Shown here: positions 1-9,530 of the stretch, piece by piece
Numbering within the stretch: position 1 is the first letter of the stretch
Layout: each line of letters opens with the position of its first letter
NCBI RefSeq assembly: GCF_022201045.2
Contig: NC_068557.1
Span: 22,297,501 to 22,361,500 of the forward strand
DNA from: Citrus sinensis
Lineage: Eukaryota > Streptophyta > Magnoliopsida > Sapindales > Rutaceae
Reading direction: 5' to 3'
DNA: 64,000 bases
The notes under the pieces: model-generated
Told to the model about the DNA's origin: nothing
Databases searched by the model: none
Seen by the model: only the letters and a program-made list of their open reading frames with translations
Made by a program: the position numbers and the translations under genes

Positions 1-16
1 TACAGAATCATTACCA

Positions 17-1363
17 TTGAATGAGTCATTTTCAGATGAACAATTAATGAATGTGGAAGTATTACCTTGGTATGCTGATATAGTTAACTATCTTGTTACA
101 GGTAAACTTCCAGAACATTGGACCAAGCAAGACAAGGCTAAATTCTTTGCAGAAATAAAGAATTTCTTTTGGGATGACCCGTATTTGTTCAAGTATTGTG
201 CAGACCAAATTGTTAGACGATGTGTCCCAAAAAGTGAAATTCCGAATATCCTTTCATTCTGCCATGAACAAGCTTGTGGAGGCCATTTTAGTGCTAAGAA
301 AATAGCAACTAAAGTTTTACAATGTGGTTTCTATTGGCCAACTATATTTCGAGACGCTTACACTTTCTGTTCTTCATGTGATAGGTGTCAACAAATGGGG
401 AGCATTACGCGAAGGAATATGATGCCACTAAATCCAATTTTAGTGGTTGAGATTTTTTATGTATGGGGTATCGACTTCATGGGATCCTTTCCCCCGTCTT
501 TTGGCCATCAATACATATTGGTTGCTGTTGACTACGTATCGAAATGGGTAGAAGCAATTCCCTGTAGAACCAATGATCACAAGGTGGTGATAGGATTTTT
601 GAAAAGCAATATTGTCTCACGCTTTGGATTCCCTCGAGCAATAATCAGTGATGGTGGTGCCCACTTTTGTAGCAAAGCATTCAAAGCTCTTTTGACAAAG
701 TATTCAATCACACACAAAGTGGTGACCCCGTACCATCCGCAAACCAGTGGCCAAGTTGAGATCTCCAATCGAGAAATAAAGCACATATTAGAAAAGACGG
801 TGAGGCCGGACAGAAAAGATTGGTCATTAAGACTTGATGATGCCATATGGGCATATAGAACGGCTTTCAAGACCCCGATTGGGATGTCACCCTACAGACT
901 AGTGTATGGAAAAGCTTGCCACCTACCTGTGGAACTCGAGCATCGTGTGTATTGGGCCATCAAGAAATTCAACTTTGACATGCAGCAAGCCAGCTCATAA
1001 AGAATATTACAGCTGGCAGAACTTGAAGAAATTCGCAATGATGCATACGAAAATGCCAAGATTTACAAGCAACGAATGAAAGTCTTCCATGATAAGCAAA
1101 TTATGAGAAAATCGTTCACTCCAGGTCAGAAAGTGCTTTTATTCAATTCTCGCTTGCACCTATTCCCAGATAAGTTACGCTCTCGTTGGTCTGGCCCATT
1201 TATTGTACATACTGTTTTTCCACATGGGGCAATTGAAATTAAGGACCCAAAGAACGGTGTCACGTTTAAAGTTAATGGTCAAAAATTAAAGCCATATCTA
1301 GAGTACCAACCACATGGAGAAGACACCAAAATAAATTTGAGTGACCCACCAAATTTGAATTGA
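17..1363 (+). CDS. Ty3/gypsy integrase region of the retrotransposon
   Basis: This is the C-terminal part of the element's polyprotein. It shows an HHCC zinc-binding module (His and Cys residues in roughly residues 82-124 of the first frame), then an integrase core with the D-D-E type layout ([14 protein letters not shown], and the HPQTSGQVE stretch containing the Glu). A C-terminal segment follows, ending near 1363 with the basic/beta-rich tail seen in plant gypsy integrases ([19 protein letters not shown]). In the living element the enzyme would insert the DNA copy into the host genome. This is a fossil copy with about one break in the region. Reverse transcriptase and RNase H lie off the left edge. 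Confidence 0.85.
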
Positions 1364-1456
1364 TTTTTTTTCTTTTCGTTGATTTGATTTTTCTTTCTTT
1401 CATTTTATTATTATTCTCTTGCTAATTGAAATTGTTTTTGCATTAAGTTTTTAATC

Positions 1457-1690
1457 ATGAGTACCTTACTTAGACCGTTCCTCCTGAACATTCTTAAACC
1501 ACTTCAACGTGTCAAAACTCATCTCAAAAGGCAGATTCAATTTTGTAAAACACATCGCATTTGGGCTCTACAACCACCAGAGTTAGTAGCCTATGTTGAG
1601 GGTTTAGAAAGCCAACTCAGAGACATTGAGAGAAGTGTTTACGACATCCAGTTGGAGCTTGAGGTAAATTCAATAAGAGGACGATTTTAA
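1457..1690 (+). CDS. Small unknown frame inside the gypsy element
   Basis: A 77-residue frame starts 93 bases after the integrase region ends. The N-terminal half is basic and Arg/Lys/Leu-rich. The C-terminal half (EGLESQLRDIERSVYDIQLE) has heptad-like spacing typical of a short coiled coil. I recognise no family. It may be a genuine small accessory frame or a chance remnant of a longer env-position gene. The AT-rich downstream stretch to about 2110 holds no other convincing frame. Confidence 0.35.
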   Translation: MSTLLRPFLLNILKPLQRVKTHLKRQIQFCKTHRIWALQPPELVAYVEGLESQLRDIERSVYDIQLELEVNSIRGRF

Positions 1691-1756
1691 TTTTCTTTGT
1701 ATGTTTTAATTTGTTTTTCTGTTTGTGTGCTTTAGTTTGTTACCCGGCCTCCAACG

Positions 1757-1767
1757 CCTATAAATAG
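1757..1767 (+). promoter_or_regulatory. TATA-like box inside the gypsy element
   Basis: The motif TATAAATAG sits in otherwise mixed sequence about 360 bases upstream of the Cys-rich frame and 1.2 kb upstream of the LOG-like region. It could drive a short internal transcript for the cargo frames. That is an inference from the motif and its position; no transcript start can be seen. Confidence 0.35.
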
Positions 1768-2119
1768 AAGCTTTTTTCAGTCTCTATTTGGCAAAGGTCG
1801 CCTGGGTTTTTTTATTGCATGAAAAAAAGAGGAAGCATAGACAAGAGCAAGAGCAACGGTTTACTCGGTTGAAGCAATAGAGGCATAAATAAAGCAAGCA
1901 GTAGACCTAGCAGCAAATCCAGTGTTAGATCAATACCCTGATCCATACCTAGTATCAACACCAATAGGAGCATAAGTAGCTAATACGTAAAAAGCACGCA
2001 CCAGTCACATACCCACTTGTAGGACCTGAACCCCGGTGAAGTGGCGGATAACGGTACTCCGTGACAATCAAGTCGGTTACTTCAGTTTCCCATAATAACT
2101 GATATTCTGAGGCGAAGGT

Positions 2120-2677
2120 ATGGACAGAAACGAGATTCTAGCGAAACTTCACAAGCGATTCCCTTCACTTCCTCAGAATGCCCTCCTTACGATCTATAAA
2201 GCTCGGTCCGAACGCATGCGATTACTCATGAGGAATAACATATTTGCTGACATCCGTTGGTTAATCGAGGCTAAAGTTCGATCGGCAGGTGAGTTACCTC
2301 CAAAATTTATTGCATACATGCCTGGTTGTGGTAAAGGAAATTATGCAAGAAAACGACGAGCTCGAAGAATTTCTGTTGCTTGTCATAAGTGTGCCAGAAT
2401 GAGTTGCAATAAAAACCCATGTTCTTTAGGAATGATGTCTGATAACAGGGAAGATAAGATTCAATTCATTAGGGATGGCTTGAATAAGGAGTCATTGGAT
2501 GATATCCTTTTGTCTCTTGAAACGCATCCCAATGGATATGTGCAAGGAGCGATTCTCCAGTTATGGCCATTATTCCAGAAAGAGCATGCACGATATAGTC
2601 TTGGGAATCTGACTATAAACGACCCTGTTTGCCAGTTTATAAGAAAACTGGATAGGAAGCCTATCCTCGACCCATAG
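2120..2677 (+). CDS. Cys-rich basic frame resembling carlavirus nucleic-acid-binding protein (Carla_C4-like)
   Basis: A 185-residue open frame. Residues 75-83 form a strongly basic run beginning YARKRRARR. A compact zinc-finger-like cluster follows with Cys at 88, 91, 96 and 101 and His at 89, then a G-x-N segment and FIRDG at 116-120. Carlavirus cysteine-rich proteins, as I remember them, have the same order: a YAR(R/K)RRA basic run, an I-x-x-CHxC pair, a C-x4-C pair, then a segment ending FI-x-x-G. The start (MDRNEIL) also resembles them. Those viral proteins bind nucleic acid and act as silencing suppressors or pathogenicity factors. The C-terminal 65 residues are unfamiliar. The assignment is by eye. 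It could instead be an independent basic zinc finger of the element. Confidence 0.5.
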   Translation: MDRNEILAKLHKRFPSLPQNALLTIYKARSERMRLLMRNNIFADIRWLIEAKVRSAGELPPKFIAYMPGCGKGNYARKRRARRISVACHKCARMSCNKNPCSLGMMSDNREDKIQFIRDGLNKESLDDILLSLETHPNGYVQGAILQLWPLFQKEHARYSLGNLTINDPVCQFIRKLDRKPILDP

Positions 2678-2997
2678 AGGGCGTTCAAGCCGTTTCTGGA
2701 CGTAAAACCAGAGGAAGATGTAAGCCACAGTCGCAACTACCTGTAAATATCCTTTTACTTTATTGTTATTTTATTTCACTATTGTCTTATTGTTTGCATT
2801 ATTGTCTTTAATAATTTTATTACTGTTTGTTTTTTCCTTTTTACTGTTTTCTTTTTGACTTGCGAGCAACGTGCTTTACGCGTTATTTGACACTGACATA
2901 TTACCTCATACACAACCATGACCCACTATCACCGAGACTCTTAAATGTGATTTCTTTTTTGTCAAGCACTCACAAATTATTTTTGAGAAGTATCACA

Positions 2998-3666
2998 ATG
3001 TCAGCTACTCCCAAGAGACAATTCAAGAACATTTGTGTGCTTTCTGGATTTACATATGGCAAACATAAAGAGTTTGTTGAGGCAGCCATAGATCTTGGTC
3101 GAAGCATAGCAGCGAGAAAATTACACTTGGTGTATGGAGGAGGTAATCGAGGGTTATCAAAAATGGTATCAGAAGCAGCTTTTATCAGAGGAAGTCAAGT
3201 GTTAGGCATCATCCCAAGAGTCTTAAAACCATTGGGCAGTTCGTCTGACTCATCAACTGGAGAAGAGTTAGTCGTCTCAGGTATGCAAGAAAGAATAACT
3301 GAAATGCTTAATCATGCTGATGCTTTTATTTTCCTTCCAGGAGATCTTGCAACACTAGAGGCACTTATCACGCTAGCATCTTGGGCCCATCTGCACATCC
3401 ACTAAAAACCCATCGGTTTGTTAAATGTCAATAACTTTTATGATGGCTTTATCGCATTTCTTAACCATGCAATAAAAAACTATTTCATTCGTTCTAATGT
3501 AAAAAAACTTTTTATTTGTGCTCATACTGCTAATGAGCTACTTGATATGTTACAAGCTTATAAACCGGAGCCAGACCCCTGGACCTTTGTGTTGGAGCGC
3601 CCAAATAATGATGGTAACAGTAGCCGCAGTAAGAAGTACAAATTAGATTTAACTCTCCGCTTGTAA
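2998..3666 (+). pseudogene. LOG-like (cytokinin riboside 5'-monophosphate phosphoribohydrolase) region carried by the gypsy element
   Basis: LOG enzymes cut ribose 5-phosphate from cytokinin nucleotides to release the active hormone in one step. The region opens at MSATPKRQFKNICVLSG and continues with G-x-x-YG, the VYGGG...GL nucleotide-binding motif, the GIIP segment, a M-x-ER-x-x-M helix, and a region aligned with the LOG signature near LPG. It ends with a segment matching the plant LOG tail (GLLNV...Y, then a C-terminal helix). It is far from bacterial in look and resembles plant LOG proteins over nearly their whole length. No introns are visible, whereas host LOG genes have several, so capture through an RNA copy is likely. 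It is a fossil copy with about one break. It lies downstream of the Cys-rich frame on the same strand and upstream of the purine tract, so it is part of the element. Confidence 0.75.
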
Positions 3667-3728
3667 ATATTGTTTTCTGTGTTGCACCACCCAGGTGATG
3701 TCTTCTAAACTCTACTTCTTTCCTTTCA

Positions 3729-3770
3729 AACATTGAGGACAATGTTTCGTTCTGGTTGGGGGGAGGGAAT
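3729..3770 (+). other. Palindrome and G-rich purine tract of the gypsy element
   Basis: A perfect inverted repeat (AACATTG-AGGA-CAATGTT, 3729-3746) is followed after a few bases by GGTTGGGGGGAGGGAATAG. From memory this pairing recurs in Athila-like plant elements. Further GGTTGGGGGG tracts occur at about 4195-4205 and at 5544-5553; the last lies directly before the LTR and is the likely plus-strand primer. Confidence 0.6.
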
Positions 3771-3839
3771 AGTCGACAATTGTGGAATTTTGGTTAAGTT
3801 TTTACTAATTTTTGTTGTAGAAACTAACTGTTGCTAACT

Positions 3840-4085
3840 TTTTGTGTCGAAGATGGCTGATTATGGAGTGTAATGACTCTAGAAACGCATCTTCATCGTT
3901 TAAAAAAAAACTTTAAAAAAAAACTTAAAAAAAAATTCAGACATTTTCTTTTTCTTTATTATGTGTTTATGTTTATTTTTCTTCTTTTTAATTTCTCCTC
4001 TATAAATTACATTTTCCAACTTGTGAGTCGAAGATGGCTAAATATGGAGTGTAGTTCCTCTAGAAACGCATCTTCTTTAAAAAAA
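3840..4085 (+). repeat. Direct repeat of about 55 bp, spaced 180 bp, in the 3' spacer of the gypsy element
   Basis: Two copies of a segment running from GTCGAAGATGGCT through GGAGTGTA to TCTAGAAACGCATCTTC lie at about 3847-3900 and 4027-4080. Each copy contains GAAGATG and CATCTTC, so each can fold into a hairpin. The remaining spacer to 5540 is AT-rich with poly-A runs, and I see no gene in it. Confidence 0.7.
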
Positions 4086-5543
4086 ATAAAAAATCATTTT
4101 CGTTTTCTATCATTTTACGTATAACTTTTCTAATTAGTTTTTATGTATCATTTTCACATTTCTGCATGCATATTTTCATTTCATGTTTAGAATAGGTTGG
4201 GGGGTAGAATGTTGTTTAAAAAAAAAAATTTTGTGTGATTTGTTTTAACATTGGGTGACATGATTAATTTTAAATTTTAGTATTTGTATTATCTTTGGTC
4301 TTAAGTGATGTTACATTATGTTTGCTACTCTACATGTTGATGTCGGAGACATATATGAGTTGCTTGAAGGAATAAACATGTCATAATAAGTACCAAGTGA
4401 GTTTTTGAGCCTATCATTTTTCTTGGAGAGTAACCTTTTTGTCCATTCTTTATACAGCTTAACAGTTTATTATTGTATACACAATCTCTAGATTTCTTTT
4501 GAGTTAACCCTTAATAAAAAAAAAGAAAAAAAAAGTGTGTTGCTACATTTGGAGGCCCATCTAACTAGTAGATATGGAAGGTTATTTAGAGCCCTAAAAG
4601 ACGATGGAAATGCCATCTTTGATCCGTTTGAGCCTTTCTAACCATCCCTTTTATTAAATATCCATAGTTAATCCTTTTGAGCCTTAAAAAAAAAAAAACA
4701 TTTTCTTTGTCAACTTATCATCTTTACCCACTCCGATTTGGAATATTACCCGATATCTTATAAGTTCCATCACCTATTTATGTTTGAGAAAATGTAAATA
4801 ATTATGTTGTTCAGTGAAGTTATACAAAAAAAAAGCAAAAAAAAACAACAAAACAAAAGTTGTTGTTTCAAAAGAATAAAAATAACAATAATAGGTGAAA
4901 TCCACCTTGCAACTTCCAAAAAAAAAAATTCTCTGCATTTTTCTCAAACATACACTTTGTTTTCCTTATTTCCTTTCTTTGTTAACCATGTCCCTAGCCT
5001 ACGTTACATCCTAATAAAAGTCCTTCCTGATTTTAGGGAACTATAATCTGAAGTAGAAGTTAGTTATATGGGCTAAAAAGATGTAGTGGTGCATATAAAA
5101 ATAAATAAATAAATAAATTGGGTTAACTAACAGTTTTTATTTGACTTGAGATCGTATTATTTTTAAGCTGAGGGCATATTTATTTCATCTTGGTGAGAGC
5201 ATGTGATATCACTTCTTCATTATTTTCTCTCAATTATCATTCATTGGAGTGACTATTTTTATTGGCTTTAATTTCTTTGTGAGAGTGTCACTACTTCCAG
5301 TGAGATTTTGGGGTTTGACATGTCATTCTTGAAAGTAGTTATAACAAAGTCTACTAGGCTGATTCATGTGGATGGTTGATGTGGGTGTGATGTTACTTTA
5401 GACTGGAGATAATGCTTATACTTTTATTTGATTGCTATCATTAATCTCATTGAATAAACACGAGTGTTTCTAAATTTAAAAAAAAAATCATTTTGAATTT
5501 GAATTTTATTTTCGCTTCATTTGCTAGGGACTAGCAATAAGCT

Positions 5544-5553
5544 GGTTGGGGGG
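5544..5553 (+). other. Polypurine tract next to the gypsy 3' LTR
   Basis: GGTTGGGGGG lies 2 bp upstream of the LTR start TGTTG, the position of the plus-strand primer in LTR elements. Confidence 0.65.
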
Positions 5554-5893
5554 TGTGTTGAGTGTTAGAAAATGCATATTTATAAAGGAGAAAATCGTCA
5601 TTTTACATTTCAAGTCTTACTAACAACCCCTACTTTTATGTATTTAACCTTCTTGTGATTTAATTACATGTGTTTTATTTTAATTAAATATTTTATGTAT
5701 TTTAGGGGCATTATAGTCATTTCACAATAAAGGAGAGATCAGACGGCAAAACGGACATCACTTTTGAACTCAGGACAGTCGAAAACCTTAGGAGGAGCAT
5801 AAAAGGAAAAATGGCACTATTCATATGTACGGTACTATTCACGTGTGCGGTACTAACTACGTTACTGTTCACAACACTGTTCACATAGACGGA

Positions 5894-6113
5894 TCGATGA
5901 CGTGGCATTGACCGATGATGTGGCATTGACTGATGAGGTGTCACGATCCTGTTGGGCTAAAATTCTTATGTACTGTTGATGGTGACGTGGCAGCATATCA
6001 GTGGATGAAAAATCTCGCGTACGGTACATGCATCACACAGGATTATTTTCAATCAAACCGCGTTACTGTTCATCCGCGTGGTCAAACCGTGGACTATTGA
6101 CTGATGACGTGGC
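5894..6113 (+). promoter_or_regulatory. Repeated ACGT-core boxes in the LTR promoter region
   Basis: TGACGTGGC occurs at 5898-5906, 5983-5991 and 6105-6113. A related GATGATGTGGC lies at about 5914. Each joins a TGACG motif (TGA-type bZIP target) to an ACGTGGC core (G-box/ABRE type). They lie 70-270 bp upstream of the LTR TATA box, so they are well placed as enhancers. Binding is inferred. Confidence 0.5.
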
Positions 6114-6171
6114 GCAATCCTGAGCGTCCAAACTGTTTTTAATCCGATGGCCATGATTTACTCCATGTATC

Positions 6172-6180
6172 TATAAAAAG
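6172..6180 (+). promoter_or_regulatory. LTR TATA box
   Basis: TATAAAAAG lies in a short GC-richer context, with AATAAA about 100 bp downstream at 6274. This is the standard U3/R layout of an LTR. Confidence 0.6.
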
Positions 6181-6889
6181 GGGGCCTCCCCCCCCTAATT
6201 TGATATCTCTGAATCCATTTTTGGGATCCATTTTCTGTAATTCCTTCTCCATCTTGTATTTTCTTCGTATTTTAATAAATTCTCATTTGGCCCCTAGTTC
6301 AACTATGAGTGGCTAATTTTCTTTCAAGCTTGGGTTGAAGGTGAAGTCTCAACATGTGTCATGGGCTTAATTTGGTAAATTTATTTTCTCTTCCCCTCTA
6401 ATTTTTGTGGATGTTTTGACTTCTCGTCGACAAATAATAATAGTCTTGTCTAGATACCGCCTTGGTTACACCGGCTCTCTAGTATAAGGTTATTATTATT
6501 TGGCACGATAAGCCCTTAGCACCATATTGATTAGAGCGTGGTTCATGAGGTGTGGATTCCCCCCTCATGATTTAATTGGCATTAATATGGATTATTTAGC
6601 CCATGATGCATGTTGATACGGATCCAGATACCCAAGTACGTCAATTTAATAGATTTTCTCTTCAATTTATTCTCTCCATTGCAATTCCAATTTTAGAATT
6701 TATTCTCGCCATTTTAATTTAAGTATTAGCATATTCCAAATCATTTCCACCATAAATCCAACTACCCATTTACAAAATTAATTCTATATATAATTAAAAT
6801 CCACCTCCTCGTGGGATCGACACTCGTCACCATTAGTCTATACTACAATAGATTCGTGCGCTTGCGAGTACATTAAAATTTGCACAACA

Positions 6890-7622
6890 CCTGCAAATTC
6901 ATTAAAGGAGATAATTTAGCAAAAGGAAATACACTTTCATCAAATTTCACATGTATAGATATATAGACACGTTTGGTGTCCGGATCCAAACAACGATAGC
7001 CCTTGTGTATGGGGCTGTACCCAAGGAAAACGCATGGAAGATATTTTTTGTCAAATTTATTTTTGTTGTAATCCCTTAAGTAAGGGAAACACCTGCATCC
7101 AAAAATTCTTAATTGCTTGTAATCAGGAGCTTTTTTGAAAAGCTTTTCATAAGGAGATTTCATTGAAACAGTAGAGAGAGGCATGAGATTAATTAAATAT
7201 GTGGCTATCATAAATGCTTCAACCCAAAGAGTCAAAGGTATTTGAGCTTGGAACATTAATGTCAATGGCGTCTCTGAAATATGCCGATGTTTTCTCTCTG
7301 CCACTCCATTTTTCCGTGGTGTGTAAGGGCATGAAATTTGTCTTATAATACCGCAAATCTGCAAATAATCAATAAATATTTTTCCATCACATTGGAAAAT
7401 TTTGATTTTCCTTTCCAATTGATTCTCCACTTGACGCTGAAACCTTAAAAAACAATCAAAGAAGTCAGATTTTCGTTTTAAAGGAAATAACCATGAGAAT
7501 CTAGTACAATCATCAATGAAAAGCACATAAAATCTAAAGTTTTGATTGGAATTAACTGGGGCAGGACCCCGTAAATCACAATGAACTTTTTGTAATGGAA
7601 ATTCTGATATTTTATTAGACAA
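6890..7622 (-). CDS. Ty1/copia integrase core (part)
   Basis: This stretch holds the copia integrase core: HCDLRGPAP near the start, FIDDCTRFSW, and the conserved NGVAERKHRHI region with the catalytic Glu, then the C-terminal KSPYEKLF...FGCRCFPYLR segment. It is cut at the gypsy junction. Confidence 0.85.
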
Positions 7623-7811
7623 ATTAGATGGAAGTTTACAACTTTTTCCTAATTGACATGAAGCACAAATATTAAGTATTTTATTCCAACTAGAAAAGTT
7701 GATCTCCTTCCTTAATTTTAAAATACGTAAAACTTCAAGACTTGGATGTCCAAGCCGTTTGTGCCAAAGTTCTATTGTATCAAAATTTCCTTCTATTTCA
7801 TTTAATGCTTT

Positions 7812-8195
7812 CTAATTGCTTTCCTCCAAAACATAAAGATTGCCGCTTCTACTGCCTTTCGCCAGCACCTTGTTCTGTTTATTCTTAACAATAAAGCCGT
7901 TAGCATCAAATTCAAGAGAACAAGGAAAATCATTAGTAAGTTGTGCCGCAGATAGTAAATTCTTTTTCAATTGAGGGACAACAAGTACATCTTTTAGTAA
8001 TAAAGGGCCATATTTAGTTTTTATAGAAATATTTCCAATATGTGATATATCAAGTTTTTGTCCGTTACCTATAAAAATCTTATCATGGCCTTTATAACTA
8101 AAAATTTTGTCGAGTTTACCTAGATCATTGACCATGTGTGCAGAAGCCCCTGAGTCCACATACAAATGTTGATCGTTTGATTCATTAAAGTTCAT
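7812..8195 (-). CDS. Ty1/copia aspartic protease region
   Basis: The frame shows LYVDSGASAHM, the active-site motif of copia proteases, followed by the beta-rich protease body and the VLVVPQLKKNLLSAAQL segment that precedes the pre-integrase domain. It lies between gag and integrase, as expected for copia. Confidence 0.85.
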   Translation of the reverse strand: MNFNESNDQHLYVDSGASAHMVNDLGKLDKIFSYKGHDKIFIGNGQKLDISHIGNISIKTKYGPLLLKDVLVVPQLKKNLLSAAQLTNDFPCSLEFDANGFIVKNKQNKVLAKGSRSGNLYVLEESN

Positions 8196-8207
8196 CGCAG
8201 CAAGGGC

Positions 8208-9190
8208 TTATGGCACTTCTTCTTGATCCAGATATTCATATCGACTCCAACATACAGCAGCACTGTGGCCCTTTTTTCCAACATATTTGGTAAATAATGA
8301 TGTCTTCTTTTTCTTGATGGTTAGCATTGCTTTTTGGAGCAGTTTGAGCATTTGAGGCAGTTTGTCGTTTTTGAGAATTAATGACTTTGTTTGCGTTTTG
8401 ATATGAATGGCTTCCATTTTTGTTTGGGCCCCCACCATTTTGCACAAAACCTCTTCCACGACCACCTTTTCTACCTCCTCTTTGGTTTCTTCCCCTTCCT
8501 TCAGGACCAAAGAACGCCTGATTTTGATTAACAAGCGTAACATCTTCTTGTTTTTGTACCATTATGGTTTGTTCGTGATTCTGAAGGGCAAGGATGAACT
8601 GCTTTAAAGTTGGATATGGAGACTTAGTTAGCATGGCAGTTTTGAAATTCGCGTACTTAGGCCCCAAGGATCGTGCAAGTTGGAAGACTTTGTCTTCATC
8701 AGAAATTGGTTTCCCAATTGCTGTCAAGTTGTCGCACAATGATTTGAATTTCTTAAGAAATTCTTCGAGCTTGGTATTTCTCTTTTTAAGGGAGTAGAGG
8801 CTATCCTTCAACCAAGATTCTTGTTCCTTGGTGGCTGGAAGCATCTGCTCTTCAATGGAAAAGCCATACTTCACAAGCAGTTTGGCCTTTTACAATCAAG
8901 CTCAGAACATCTTCAACCATCATCCCTCTAAGCCATGTCATCAATAATCTATCATTATTCATCCATTGGATAAATTCTGGATTTATTATTTCTTTCCCAT
9001 CTTGTGTAACCATCTTCGTTGGAGTCTTGTCTTTTGCAATGTGATGCTCCATCTCAAGGCTTTTGATTAAAGAAAGGACTTGAGACTTCCATAGAAGATA
9101 ATTATTTGATGTGAGTTTAATAGAAACGAGACTGGCACATTGATGAAAGGATTGAATGGTGAGTTTTGGTTCTACAAAATTTTCAGCCAT
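8208..9190 (-). CDS. Ty1/copia gag region
   Basis: The region starts MAENFVEPKL just after the primer binding site. It contains the copia gag domain (KLTSNNYLLWKSQVLSL; LKKRNTKLEEFLKKFKSLCDNL; RSLGPKYANFKTAML), then a Gly/Arg-rich RNA-binding stretch and a zinc-knuckle remnant toward 8250. It is a fossil with about two breaks. Confidence 0.85.
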
Positions 9191-9191
9191 C

Positions 9192-9203
9192 GCTCTGATA
9201 CCA
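9192..9203 (-). other. Primer binding site, initiator tRNA-Met type
   Basis: On the minus strand this reads TGGTATCAGAGC, the classic copia primer binding site complementary to the 3' end of initiator tRNA-Met. It lies between the LTR and the gag start. Confidence 0.85.
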
Positions 9204-9215
9204 TTAAAGATAATT

Positions 9216-9530
9216 TGATATAGATTAAATAGCTGAAGGAAAATATTATTTCTTCTTCACATATTTTCTTTACATGATCCTATACAATTTATACAAAGAT
9301 AAGGAGGTATTTTAGGAATGTGTTATGGCTTGACATAGGAGAGTTTCCTATTATATCCATGAAGATTGTGATTTGAGAAAGTTTAGGCTAAAACTAAGAC
9401 TAGCCCTTGTTGTCAAGTCTTGAACTTGGTAAGCCATTAGCTGGAAAATCTATTCCTTCCTTTTGTAGAGTTCATGATTGCCTTGCTGTCATTGTCTTGA
9501 TTGTGGTTGATTTGAAATTGATTCTTATCA
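9216..9530 (-). repeat. 5' LTR of the copia element (315 bp)
   Basis: On the plus strand it starts TGATA and ends TATCA, a perfect terminal inverted repeat, 12 bp from the primer binding site. The next bases are GTTGA, and the related undisrupted flank at 16617 has GTTGACATAAAATAG at the same place. This supports the boundary and gives GTTGA as the probable target duplication. Confidence 0.75.

Larger units (their letters stand above)
1..6889 (+). mobile_element. 3' part of an Athila-like Ty3/gypsy LTR retrotransposon with extra cargo frames
   Basis: The element enters from beyond the left edge and ends at a long LTR. In order it shows an integrase region (17-1363), a small frame (1457-1690), a TATA-like site (about 1757), a cysteine-rich frame (2120-2677), a LOG-like region (2998-3666), a palindrome plus purine tract (3729-3770), an AT-rich spacer with repeats, and the LTR (5556-6889). 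The integrase type, the palindrome followed by a G-rich tract, and the long LTR suit the Athila group, where an env-like or unknown frame often follows integrase. Here that place holds a Cys-rich frame and a LOG-like frame. The long open frames suggest a fairly young insertion, with only a few breaks visible in the part seen. Age from LTR divergence cannot be judged because only one LTR is in the window. Confidence 0.85.
5556..6889 (+). repeat. 3' LTR of the gypsy element (about 1334 bp)
   Basis: The LTR begins TGTTG and ends CAACA, a perfect 5-bp terminal inverted repeat, directly after a purine tract. Promoter signals are visible: three TGACGTGGC 9-mers (5898, 5983, 6105), a TATA box TATAAAAAG at 6172 and a polyadenylation signal AATAAA at 6274. 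The U5 end (GTGGGATCGACAC... ACTACAATAGATTCGTGCGCTTGCG) is typical in style of long plant gypsy LTRs. The 5 bases after the LTR are CCTGC, the expected target duplication. Its partner lies off the left edge. Confidence 0.75.
6890..9530 (-). mobile_element. 5' part of a Ty1/copia LTR retrotransposon, interrupted by the gypsy element
   Basis: Read on the minus strand, the element runs: LTR (9530-9216), primer binding site (9203-9192), gag (9190 to about 8208), protease (8195-7812), pre-integrase and integrase core (about 7800-6890). The integrase frame continues right up to the gypsy LTR end, so the gypsy element inserted into it. The remainder (rest of integrase, reverse transcriptase, second LTR) should lie left of the window. 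It is a broken fossil with a few breaks in the part seen, and must predate the gypsy insertion. Confidence 0.85.

Noticed and set aside
5717-5944. Minus-strand His/Pro/Ser-repeat frame in the gypsy LTR
   Set aside because: Arises from the repeated TGATGACGTGGCATTGAC-like sequence in U3; no protein family likeness.
8407-8797. Plus-strand frames opposite the copia gag
   Set aside because: Shadow of the gag coding region.
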